64,000 nucleotides of DNA from Artocarpus heterophyllus. Taxonomy: Eukaryota > Streptophyta > Magnoliopsida > Rosales > Moraceae. The stretch's first letter is position 1. The number at the start of each line of letters is the position of its first letter. Of this stretch, positions 22,695-31,898 are shown piece by piece. The notes beneath the pieces are model-generated. The model was not told the origin of the DNA and searched no databases. It saw only the letters and a program-made list of their open reading frames with translations. The position numbers and the translations under genes were made by a program. The stretch covers positions 32,075,521-32,139,520 of the forward strand of contig CM046333.1 in NCBI GenBank assembly GCA_025403435.1, written 5' to 3'.

Positions 22695-23075
22695 ACACAA
22701 GATGGCTAGGGTTGTGTGTGTGAAAATTGTGAGAGGCATAATTTTGTGAGAGGCAAAATTCTTGAGAGCTCCATCCATGAAAGAGAAAAATTCCCACAGG
22801 GTGTTAGGTAGAAGAGAGCTTTGGTAAGCACAATCTGTGAGTGTGTGAGAAACTGCTCTTGTAATCTATAATCTCCTTCATCATAGTGGAATCTGCAAGC
22901 GGCAGAAACAGGACGTAGTCTCAATTTTGGACGAACCTGTATAAAAATTTGGTGTCTCTTTTTCTTCTTTTCTCCTATTTATTTTCTACAATTGTTCATT
23001 CTTGCGATCCTTGGAATTAGGAGTCGCCTAATTCCCCAACACCATCAACGTAGCATGTTCAAGCGAAATACATAC

Positions 23076-23715
23076 TGTTAGGTATCTTAGTTGGCATTTT
23101 CGTAACATTATTCAAGAAATCTAAAAAACGAAAATCAAGTTATCTGATCACAGTCCAACCTTGAAAATTCGAACACGAAAAGAAGAAAATCAAATTAAAT
23201 TAATTCAAAGTGCAGATAAGATAAGACTTGGAGTTAAAAAAATCCTAATTTAAGTTGGATTCAGATTTAACTTCAAATAAGATTTGGTTTTTGACTATTT
23301 AAATCAAGAAAATTGAAATTTGCTTCAAGCATTATTTGCTTGAGATAGTTTTAAAGAAAATGTCTGGGAAATTGCATAAAAAAAGTTCAAGTTCACTTCA
23401 GAATTCGGAAAAAAATTTCAGATAACTGTTACAGCACTTCTTGTAACACTTGAATTTTGGAGAGCCTATCCGAGACAAAATTGAGATTCTGAAGCAGCTT
23501 GATATAAACCTCAATTCGAAAAGTACTTTGCACGTCCAAAGAGTTTATTTTACAGAGATTTTGGGCAGGTTTCACTTAGCGTTCTTCGGAAGAAGAATTT
23601 GAAGTCTTTGACAGGAGACAGTCTACATGGTGAAGGGATTCAACATGTATAGATATTCAAGATTGAGTGGTGCTTACTAGATAGATCCATCTAGGTGTTA
23701 TAACATAGAGGTGAC
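23076..23715 (+). repeat. SIRE-like LTR, left part
   Basis: Starts at about TGTTAGGTATCTTAG and runs to the insertion point of the copia at 23,721. With that copia and one copy of its presumed TSD removed, the sequence joins to 30,595 as GACATCAAAATAGGGGGCC. The joined LTR ends at 30,805, directly before a PBS and a SIRE-type gag, which gives the lineage. The left end is approximate. Confidence 0.5.
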
Positions 23716-23720
23716 ATCAA

Positions 23721-23977
23721 TAAACAAAGAAGAAAGGAATTCTGAATGAAAGAATTATGTGTATTGATTCTATTGTTCAATGCCTTACACGGGTGTCCTC
23801 CATATTACTGCCCAAAAAAAAGGGTAAAAAATCTCTCTACAATAGCTCGCTAATAACTAACTTTCCATTTTACATTATTTCCAAATCACATTAATTTATA
23901 GCTAACCAAATATATTTACAACTAATCAAATCTCCTAATCTTCGGTTGAATCACAACAAGATCTCTATTTTCCAACA
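23721..23977 (-). repeat. 3' LTR of nested copia
   Basis: Shares GGAATT(C/T)TGAATGAAAGAATT, CAATGCCTTACA(C/T)GGGTGTCC and CTCCTAATCTTCG with the LTR at 30,322-30,587. The minus-strand start is TGTTGGAAAATAG, preceded by a purine-rich tract (GAAAAAGAG). Confidence 0.85.
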
Positions 23978-24906
23978 CTCTTTTTCAAGCTAGTTTGAAG
24001 ATATCTTCCATAACCAGCTTGCCAATTAAATTATTGAACTGCTTCTTTGGTAATCCTTCGGTAAGAACATCCACAATTCGTTCTACTGGAGGAATGTGCG
24101 GCATGCAAATCAGTCCAATTTCTAGCTTTTCCTTGATAAAATGCTTGTCACCTTCCACATGCTTTGTTTTGTCCTGGAGGACAAGACTATGAGCAATCGA
24201 GATCACTGCCTTTTTTATCACAATAGATCATCATAGGTATAGAATTAGAGACTTTCAAATTCTCTAATAATAATTTAATCCAAAAAAATCCATAAATTCC
24301 ATGGGCAACTACTCTAAACTCTGCTTCAGCACTGCTCCTAGTAACAACATTTTGTTTCTTGCTCCAACAAGTAACAAGGTTACCTCCAACAAATGCACAG
24401 TAGCCAAAAGTTGATCGTCTATCAAAAACACTTCCTACCCAATCTACATCAGTGTATTCTTTAACTTGTAGATGGCCACATTTCTTGAATATCAAACCCT
24501 TTCCAGGAGTTCCTTTTAGGTATCTTAGAATCCTATAGACTCCATCGAAGTGTTTTGGTCCAGGTGAATGCATAAACTAGCTAACCTTGCTAACAACAAA
24601 CGTTATGTCAGGACATGTATAAGACAAGTAATTAGTCTTCCAACTAGCCTTTGATATTGCTCTCTGTTTTGAATTTCCTTGGTCTTGGTAGGTTTTAGCT
24701 TCAAGTTGGCTACAATTGGAGTTTCTACTGGTTTACACCCAAGTAGGCCCCTTAAGTAAATCAAGAACATATTTTTGTTGGTTAACAAATATACCTTCCT
24801 TGGACCTAGCAAATTCCATTCCAAGGAAGTATTTCAATATGCCCAAGTCTTTGATCTTGAAAACAGATGCCAGCTTCTCTTTTAGTCTCTCCAATTCTTT
24901 AATTAT
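23978..24906 (-). pseudogene. copia RT (C-terminal half) and RNase H remnant
   Basis: The minus strand gives KELERLKEKLASVFKIKDLG, LKYFLGMEFARSKEGIF and QQKYVLDLL (RT palm and thumb part), then LGCKPVETPIVANLKLKP, then RNase H blocks YTDVDWVGSVFDRRSTFGYC and SSAEAEFRVVAHG, running out near 24,000. Several frameshifts occur. It continues directly from the YVDD-containing piece at 26,827-27,075 once the solo LTR is removed. It converts RNA to cDNA in the family; this copy cannot. Confidence 0.8.
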
Positions 24907-26826
24907 TGGTTTTGGAAAAAGTTTTTTTACAAAAGGTAGTGGAAACGTGGTAATAGTATGGATCATGTGTAACAAAAATTTTCTCAAAACTTTTGTAAAA
25001 TGCTATAAATTGTATTAATTTTGCATATAAATAAATATGTAAATACTTTGCTTGCCGATAGAGAGATGAAGATGAACCAGAATAAAAATTGCAAAGGACG
25101 TTCTCTATTTATGAAACCAATGTCTTTCTTGCCGAGTCCTCGACACAAGATAGACGTATGTGTAGGCATAGAAGGAATATGGTTTATAATGATCTCTCAA
25201 CTAAATTAAGTCATGAAAATAGAACTCTGTTTCTTTTTCTCTCTCTCTCTATGTATGCCTATGTGAATATTTTTCTACAAAATACTCTTAGTCTCTCCAA
25301 GACTCACAAGTAAGTCCTAAATGAATAGAGGATGCCTTTATTTATAGAGAACAAGAAAGCTAATCAGTTTCGGAAAGTGTCTTTATTTTAATTCTAATAT
25401 CAAATATTTAATTAAAATAAAAGACATCAGTTTCTCATTCTTGCACTGTCATAGGCGCCATACACAAAAATACCCTATCTGTATGTGGCACCAATTCAAG
25501 GATAAGGACGAGAGAAAAAATTGCTTGTTACCTAAACTCATTTATCTCCATATTAAGCTTTCCATATCTAAATTAAATCACATTTATTCAAAATTGGAAA
25601 TACTTAATATAGAAACTTTATAAACAAGCTTTGATGTACACAAGAGGACTTTCCTCTTTGTACTTTGGTCCCACACATAGTGGGACCTACCCACTGTGTG
25701 ACTTCCAAAATTAATTATTTTATTTTATTTATCAAACAATCTAATTATTTAATAAAGATAAATTAATTCATCATTAGTTTATTTTTTAGCGATATTTAAT
25801 TTAGAATTCTATAATTCTAAATTAATTATTTAAACTAATAATTCTACTTGTCCAAACAGTGTTTATGAGGATAACGGGATGGACTAATGGACCCCTAATT
25901 TCAAGCTCCAGTAAAACCAATATATTAATTAAACTCTTTAATTAATATATTACTATTTTATTAATTCCAATGTAACTCCACTAAATAGTTGGAATTACAC
26001 TCTTGAAATTATAGATATTCAATTACTCATTTCTTAGAGTCGTCCATTTGATATAGTCATTACATATAACTCAATCCTCTATAAATAATTTATAATTAGA
26101 GCTATGTAAAATTTGTTAACCTCTCTAATTACTTCTCTGTCCTTGAGTGCCATTGATTCTCTAATAAATAATAAAATCATGAACTTAACCATAAATTGAG
26201 CGCTCTTATTATTCAAGCCCTGAATCAATACTCAAGAGGATTATTTATTTGTTTCTCGTTGGAGAAAGAATGGATCCATTTTGTAATACTGACATTCCTA
26301 GCTATTTACTTTATCGTACCTCCAAGATACAAGGAATAAGAGAATCAAATCCATACCGAGTAAGTCAAAAAACATAAATCCATAAATAGGAGTTTGTTAA
26401 TAACTCAAGATTAAGATCATCTTATATATGACCATTACGTCCCGGTCCTGCATAATCTCATTATGTACAGTGCACTCGTTTAATGACTCACTAGATTAAC
26501 TGTTCGGATAAGACCGTTCCATTCTTAATAGAAATGGCCTGCATTAGAAATGCTCTATTAAAGATTTCATACTTTAATTGAATAATTAATTATAACAATT
26601 AATTATATATTACTGACCTTTTTAATTATCATCTTTAAATATTATCCTCTTGTGTATAATACCTATATACAATATTTAAAGTCACTTAGATAATTATGGA
26701 ATTTTCATGATATTCTTAAAGTATTCAAAATACATACATGCAAATGTAATGAATAAATTCACTTTATTTATTTCTAAATATGTCCATTTTAAGACATCAT
26801 ATGCTTTATGGGCATCTGTCCTAACA
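24907..26826 (-). repeat. Solo LTR inside the copia RT, about 1.9 kb
   Basis: The minus strand starts TGTTAGGACAGATGCCC (right end 26,826, fixed by the RT frame that resumes at once) and ends CTTTTTCCAAAACCA near 24,907. A minus TATA box (TATAAATAAAGG) is near 25,332-25,343. Flanking 5-mers are ATTAT and ATTTA, not a perfect duplication, so the left end could be off by a few bases. The terminal sequence and overall design resemble the solo LTR at 6514-8547. No coding sequence was found inside. Confidence 0.65.
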
Positions 26827-29800
26827 ATTTAACATCATAACTTGTTAGAACTATATCATCAACATAAACAATTAAAATTGCAATTTTTCCTTCTTACTAT
26901 GCTTGTAGAACATTATATGGTTGGCTTGACATTGACAGTAGCCATAGTTTTTAACAGCTTTCCCAAAACGCTCAAACCAGACTTTGGGACATTGTTTCAG
27001 ACCATATAAAGACTTTTTCAATCTGCAGACCTTATTAGCTTCGATTTTCTTTTCAAATCCAGGTGGCATACTCATGTAGACTTCCTCTTCTCAATTTCCA
27101 TTGAGGAAAGCATTCTTCACATCCAATTGGTGTAGGGGTCAGTTAAAGTTCACAGCTAGAGACAATAGAACTTGGATTGAGTTTGTCTTAGCAATTAGTC
27201 TTGCCTCGTATCTTTCTATGGTTCCATTAGCTTTGCACTTTATAGTAAAAATCCATTTACATCTTACTGCCTTTTTCTCCTTATGTAGGTCCACTCTCTC
27301 CCAAGTACTACTTCTTCTCAAAGCGTTCGTCTCTTCCAAAACTGCTAATTTCTAATTTGGGCCATTCAAGGCTTCCTAAATGTTTCTAGGGATAAACAGG
27401 TGTGAGACTTTTTTGGAAAAGGCCCTATGGTGGTTAGAAAGTTTTTCATAAGATAAGTATTTAACAATAGGGTGCTTTGTATAGATTCGGGTTCATTTTC
27501 CAAGGGCTATAGGAATTTCTAGGTCTAATGGCACATTAGAAACAGGAATTGAATTTGAGTCAGAAGTAAGAATACTTGTGATATACTAGGTACCAGTTCC
27601 CGGTGTTGGAGATTGATCTGATTCTAGAATCATGGGCAGACCTTGACTCTTTCATTGGTGTCTCCTCTAAGAATAAACCAGAAGCTCAACATTTGATATG
27701 TTTGCAATGTTTCTCTCCCTGTTGAAGATACATCAATATTTGGCAATTTTTTACTAGGATTTTCAATGATTTTATCAACTTTCCTCACTTTGTTTTTTTG
27801 AAAACGATAGTAGGATTAGAAAAAGAAGAAGTAGGAGTAGAATTAAGAATAGTTTTTAGCATGGGAATAGGGGTAGATCCAAAAAAATTATCTTCCACTC
27901 ATTCTTTCTCCCCTAAAGAGAATCTTTGTGAAAGTAAGTTTGTTTTCCAAAAAAGAGACATCCATACTCACATGAAATTTTTTGTTTGGGGATTATAACA
28001 CTTAATCCTTTTTTGTTTGGAGCATATCCAATGAAAATACACTTCTTAATGGCTGGGAATATATACAAAAACAGTACTGCCAAAAACTTTTAGTGGCAAA
28101 TCCAAGTGAACCTATGACAAAGGAAATTTTTTTTTAAACATTCCAAAGGCGTGTTATATTTCAAAACACACGTAGGCATTCTATTTATCAAATACAAAGC
28201 TGTTAAAACAGCTTTTCCCTACAAATATTTTGGTACATTCATTGAAAACATTATGGCATGAGCCACTTCAAGCAAGTGTTTATTTTTTCTTTCAGCAATA
28301 CCATTTTATTGAGGAGTATCTATACATGCAGAGTGATGATGAATACCATTTTTCTTTAAAAAAGTTCTCAAATGTTCATTAAAATACTTATTTCCATTAT
28401 CAATATGAAGAATGCTAATTTTAGCTTGAAATTGAGTTTCAATCATTTTATAAATATCCTTAAATAGTTTTTCTACTTTGGATTTCTCATTCATTAAATA
28501 TATCCCGTATAATCAAGCATGATCATCGATAAATGAAACAAACTATTTTTCCTTTGAGAAATAGTAGTGATTTTTGAAGGTCCCCAAACATTACTATGAA
28601 TTAAATAAAATAGTTTTGAAGGAATATAAGCTTTTGGAAAATAAGTAGTATGACGACTGTTAGATAGATAACAACTTTCACATTTAAAAGTAGAGCAATT
28701 CAAACCCTTAAACAAAAAAGGAAACAAGTGTTTAAGAAATTGAAAACTAGGATGTCTTTCTTCATAAACAGGAATAGAACTGACATTCCTTAAGCCTTAA
28801 GTCTTTTTATTACTAGAGGAGTCACCATCAAAGTAATAAAGTCCATATATTATTTTAGCATTGCCAATCGTCTTCTCCAAACTCTGGTCTTGGAATTCAT
28901 AGTAAGAATCAAAGAAGATAACATGGCAATTAGACTCCTTTGTAAGTTTACTCATAGATAAAAGATTACAGGTCAGTTTAGGAACATAGAGTATAATTTA
29001 AGATCAATATTTTCAGCAAGTTTCATCAAAACTTTTCCTGCAATAGGTGAGAAACTACCATCTGCAATTTTAATTTTTTCTATGCTAGAACAAGGTGAGT
29101 AGGTATTGAATAAATTAGAAAAACCGATCATATGTTCATAAGCTCCTAAATCAATGATCCATGGAGCAAAGTTTGAGTAACAAAAGAGGGCATTGGATTC
29201 ACTACTTGTTTGTGCAAGAGAAGCACTAGGGATACCAGATGACAATTTGGATTTTAGTAGTTTTAGAAGACGGCCCATCTGCTCCTTGCTAAAGGGACTT
29301 GCTTCAACTTCATTAGTAGTGGGTGTTACACGGCTGGTCCTATCATCAGTTTTGCTACTCTTCCAATTTGCAGGCTTACCATGGACTTTCCAGCAAGTCT
29401 CTCAGGTGTGACAATGATGGTTACAATAATCATACTAAACCTATGGCTTTTCTTTAGCTTTCTTCGAGTAATTTGCTACCTTATCAGCAATAGCTTTAGA
29501 GGCAATTAAGGTAGAAGTCTCTACAGCCCCACTAGTGGTCTTCATGCCCAACATCACGTTTCTACGACTTTCTTCTCTTCACACTTCTACAAATACTTCA
29601 CCGATAGTAGGGAGAGGTAATCTACCAATGATTCTTCCTCTCACTTCATCAAACTCCACATTAAGCCTAGTAAGGAACTTGTATATTCTATGAGCCTCCA
29701 CAGTTTTCTTATTATGATTGGCGTCTTTGGAAAATTTCCATTTGTAGTCATTAAACAGGTCCAAATCTTGCCATAGCCATTTTAGCAAGCTAAAGTACTT

Positions 29801-30240
29801 GGTGACTCTGTCATCTTCTTGTCAAATTTCACTGAGTTTCAAGGTTAACTCATAAGCTTGAGATTGGTTTCCCAAATCAGAATATATTTAATTAACATCA
29901 TCCCATAGTTCCTTAGCCCTAGAGTAGCACATGTAGTTTGAACTGATGTCTTCATCCATGGAATTGATGAGCCACGTCATAACCATCGAGTTCTTTGCAT
30001 CCCATGTAGCATAAGTCAGATCGGTTGATGCTGGTGCTTTTTTGTCTCTTGTCAGATAGCCAATTTTCCCACATCCTCTAATATACATTCAAATAGACTG
30101 AGACCATTGTAAGAAATTATCACCATTATGGTGAATCGTGGTGATCTAAATGAAATAAAAGTTAGTGTTTGAGGCTTGGGATGTTGTGCTGCTGAAGGAT
30201 TAGTTAGAAGAGGGGTGGACTCAGATGATACTTCTGACAT
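26827..30240 (-). pseudogene. copia gag, protease, integrase and RT (N-terminal) remnant
   Basis: On the minus strand gag starts at 30,240 (MSEVSSESTPLL), then WLINSMDEDISSNY, RIYKFLTRLNVEFDEVRGRI and RLPLPTIGEVF. The protease block is APWIIDLGAYEHM (29,160, the expected DSG reads DLG). Integrase blocks are VWGPSKI, LHIDNGNKYFNEHLRTFLKK and NGIAERKN. RT begins EETNALRRSSTWERVDL and KAVRCKWIFT, with LKKSLYGLKQCPKVWFERF and LIVYVDDIVLTS next to the solo LTR. About 20 residues are missing between 'ARLIAKT' and 'NSIQVLLSLA', an internal deletion. Frameshifts and stops occur throughout. Confidence 0.82.
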
Positions 30241-30307
30241 GATGAGTAAACAAGCTATGCAAAGGGATGGCTAGGTTTTTCTAGGTAGAGTTAGGACTTA
30301 AGTTTTC

Positions 30308-30319
30308 GCTATGATACCA
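30308..30319 (-). promoter_or_regulatory. Primer-binding site of nested copia
   Basis: The minus strand reads TGGTATCATAGC, one base from the standard TGGTATCAGAGC, two bases inside the right LTR. Confidence 0.8.
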
Positions 30320-30321
30320 TA

Positions 30322-30587
30322 TAAACTTAGAAGAAAGGAATTTTGAATGAAAGAATTCTATATATTGACTCTGTTGTTCAATGCCTTACATGGGTGTCCT
30401 TTTATAGAAGAAATTACAACCCAAAAATAAGGAAAAAAATCTCTCTACAATAATTGCCTAATAATTACCTTTCCTATTTTACATTATTGACCAAATGACA
30501 CTAATTTACTGCTAACCAAATATATTTATAGCTAATTAAATCTCCTAATCTTCGTCTATATCACAACCAAATCCCTATTTTCCAACA
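30322..30587 (-). repeat. 5' LTR of nested copia
   Basis: The minus strand starts TGTTGGAAAATAG and ends CTAAGTTTA before the PBS. A TATA-like TATAAAAGG (minus) is at about 30,396-30,404. Confidence 0.85.
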
Positions 30588-30594
30588 CAATCAA

Positions 30595-30805
30595 AATAGG
30601 GGGCCTTGAAATTGTTTAAGTCCAATTAGTGATTGTACATGTTCGTACTTAGTGGATTATTCAATAACTGGTGTGGCCCTATTATAGGTTTTATAACCGA
30701 TCCATGATAAAATTGCTTGGTTCTCTTTATTTACTTTTTGCTTTTTGTAAATTTAATTTACTAGGCTTTGATTAAATTTGGTAAAAAGTAAAAGTAAGTC
30801 TTTCA
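30595..30805 (+). repeat. SIRE-like LTR, right part
   Basis: Continuation of the LTR interrupted by the nested copia (ATAGGGGGCCTTGAAATTG...). It ends GTCTTTCA at 30,805. A PBS-like ATTGGTATCAAAGAGC follows at once. Confidence 0.55.
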
Positions 30806-30869
30806 ATTGGTATCAAAGAGCGTTGAGATTTTTGGGTTTATGTTTGTGATTGCAGGTAATAGAACTTCT

Positions 30870-31165
30870 AAAAGAAGGAGGTTCAGTCACACAACCACCA
30901 TTGCTAGATGTAACAAATTATTCATATTGGAAAGCCCGCTTGAAGGCATTTATCAAGGCTATTGATGAAAAAAATGGTGTGCTATTTTGATTAGCTACAC
31001 TCATCTCACCCAAACTAATGGTGATGGGTTATTAAACACTTAAACCAAAAGAGAAGTGGTCAACTAAGGAAGAACTATTGGCCAACATCAATTCTGAAGC
31101 TTTAAATAATCTTCAATGAGGTTGAGTCAACCAATTCAAGCTTATGTCAACATGTAAATCAGCAA
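30870..31165 (+). pseudogene. SIRE-like copia gag fragment
   Basis: The plus strand reads QPPLLDVTNYSYWKARLKAF and IKAIDEKN, then KPKEKWSTKEELLANINSEA, then QFKLMSTCKSAKEAL. This is the conserved order of SIRE/Maximus-type gag: 'PPLLDGTNYSYWKARM', 'TKEEEKLANANSKALN', 'FKLISTCKSAKEAW'. Stops occur at about 30,989 and 31,035 and frame changes are present. The gene stops at about 31,165, where a CACTA-like fragment begins. It lacks everything after the first third of gag. Confidence 0.7.
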
Positions 31166-31167
31166 AG

Positions 31168-31380
31168 GAGGCATTACAAGAATCGCAAGCATAGCGACGA
31201 CATATATGGGACCTTTAGCGATGACATGTCGTTGGTAAAGGTTTAATACAATTACTCAAAAAAGCTTTGAATTAGTAGACTTTTAGCTACAACGATGTAG
31301 TCGATAAAAAGTGGGGTCCCTTTTTAGCGACGACTAAAATTTTTGAAGAAAATATCTGCAAGAAGTGTAATTGAGTTGTG
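31168..31380. mobile_element. CACTA-like terminal/subterminal fragment
   Basis: Begins CATTACAAGAATCG, close to the common plant CACTA terminus CACTACAAGAA, followed by motifs AGCGACGACAT, TTTAGCGATGACATG, TTTTAGCTACAACGATG and TTTAGCGACGACTAAA. Inverted and direct copies of 'TTTAGCGACGA' are the expected subterminal design. No matching right end or 3-bp duplication was found, so it is a fragment or a very decayed non-autonomous copy. Confidence 0.4.
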
Positions 31381-31699
31381 CAAAAATTGGACTTTTAGCA
31401 GCAACAAGTCTGGCACTAAGCACAAATATTTGCACTAGAAGAGCTATGAATTCTATCTCCGTGAGTAGTGTTCCCAGCTACCTATAATACCATGTCTCCA
31501 ATATTTCATTGTTGATCATGTATTTATAAATCTCATCCATTGGTAATCAAAAGACATAATACATAAATGTGAGTCCAGTGGTGTAGCGACCTGACTTTTT
31601 GAGTCATTACTTAACTCGTTAAAACTTGAATTCTTAAATTTAATCTTACTTTATAGTAAGAAAAATACTGAGTAAATTTTTAAAAAATATATGTATAAA

Positions 31700-31866
31700 G
31701 TTTCATTATCATCAAATTTTAGCCTCCTTAATCACCTTCATCTTGTAATCTTCATGAGTTTAGTGATTTTCTTCTCCTTTACGCGTAGTTTTTTTCCCGT
31801 CTTAGGTTTTCATGTAAATCTTTATCTGTTTTTGTTCTTTATTTCTATCACATTATTCTCGTAACA
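31700..31866 (+). repeat. 5' LTR, matching right part only
   Basis: 167 bp starting GTTTCATTATCATCAAATT and ending TTCTCGTAACA. It aligns without gaps in length to 36,168-36,334. Sequence left of it does not match the 3' LTR. Confidence 0.8.
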
Positions 31867-31868
31867 AG

Positions 31869-31880
31869 TGGTATCAGAGT
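31869..31880 (+). promoter_or_regulatory. Primer-binding site
   Basis: TGGTATCAGAGT, one base from the standard copia PBS, two bases after the LTR end. Confidence 0.85.
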
Positions 31881-31898
31881 GTGGCTTTAATCTCAGCG

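Larger units (their letters stand above)
17552..23041 (+). mobile_element. Ty1/copia element with inverted left LTR; TSD CCATC
   Basis: The element is 5490 bp and flanked by perfect CCATC duplications (17,547-17,551 and 23,042-23,046). The right LTR (22,303-23,041) is in normal orientation. At the left, 17,552-18,257 is the reverse complement of LTR positions about 34-739, and only the last 64 bp before the PBS (18,258-18,321) are in direct orientation. Both outer ends are therefore U5 ends (TGTTGGGGAATTAGG and CCTAATTCCCCAACA). The PBS, gag, protease, integrase, RT, RNase H and PPT are in normal order. The gag-pol is Tork/Tnt1-like by its blocks and carries one frameshift and four stops. Because the TSD flanks the abnormal structure, it most likely integrated in this form. 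Confidence 0.9.
22303..23041 (+). repeat. Right (3') LTR, 739 bp, normal orientation
   Basis: Starts TGTTGCAGATG after the PPT and ends CTAATTCCCCAACA before the CCATC duplication. It contains the GC palindrome array (22,389-22,583) and a TATA box (TATAAATAG, 22,686-22,694). A leader rich in GAGAGG words follows. It differs from the inverted left copy by a few percent, judged by eye. Confidence 0.92.
23721..30587 (-). mobile_element. Ty1/copia element with short LTRs, nested in a SIRE-like LTR
   Basis: Two related LTRs of about 260 bp bound it: 30,322-30,587 (5', minus) and 23,721-23,977 (3'). A PBS and gag lie inside the right LTR, and the RNase H end lies next to the left LTR. ATCAA occurs at 23,716-23,720 and at 30,590-30,594; the second lies two bases outside the TGTTGG start, so the duplication is probable but not exact. 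A solo LTR (about 24,907-26,826) splits its RT. Coding is interrupted by many stops and frameshifts. Confidence 0.8.
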
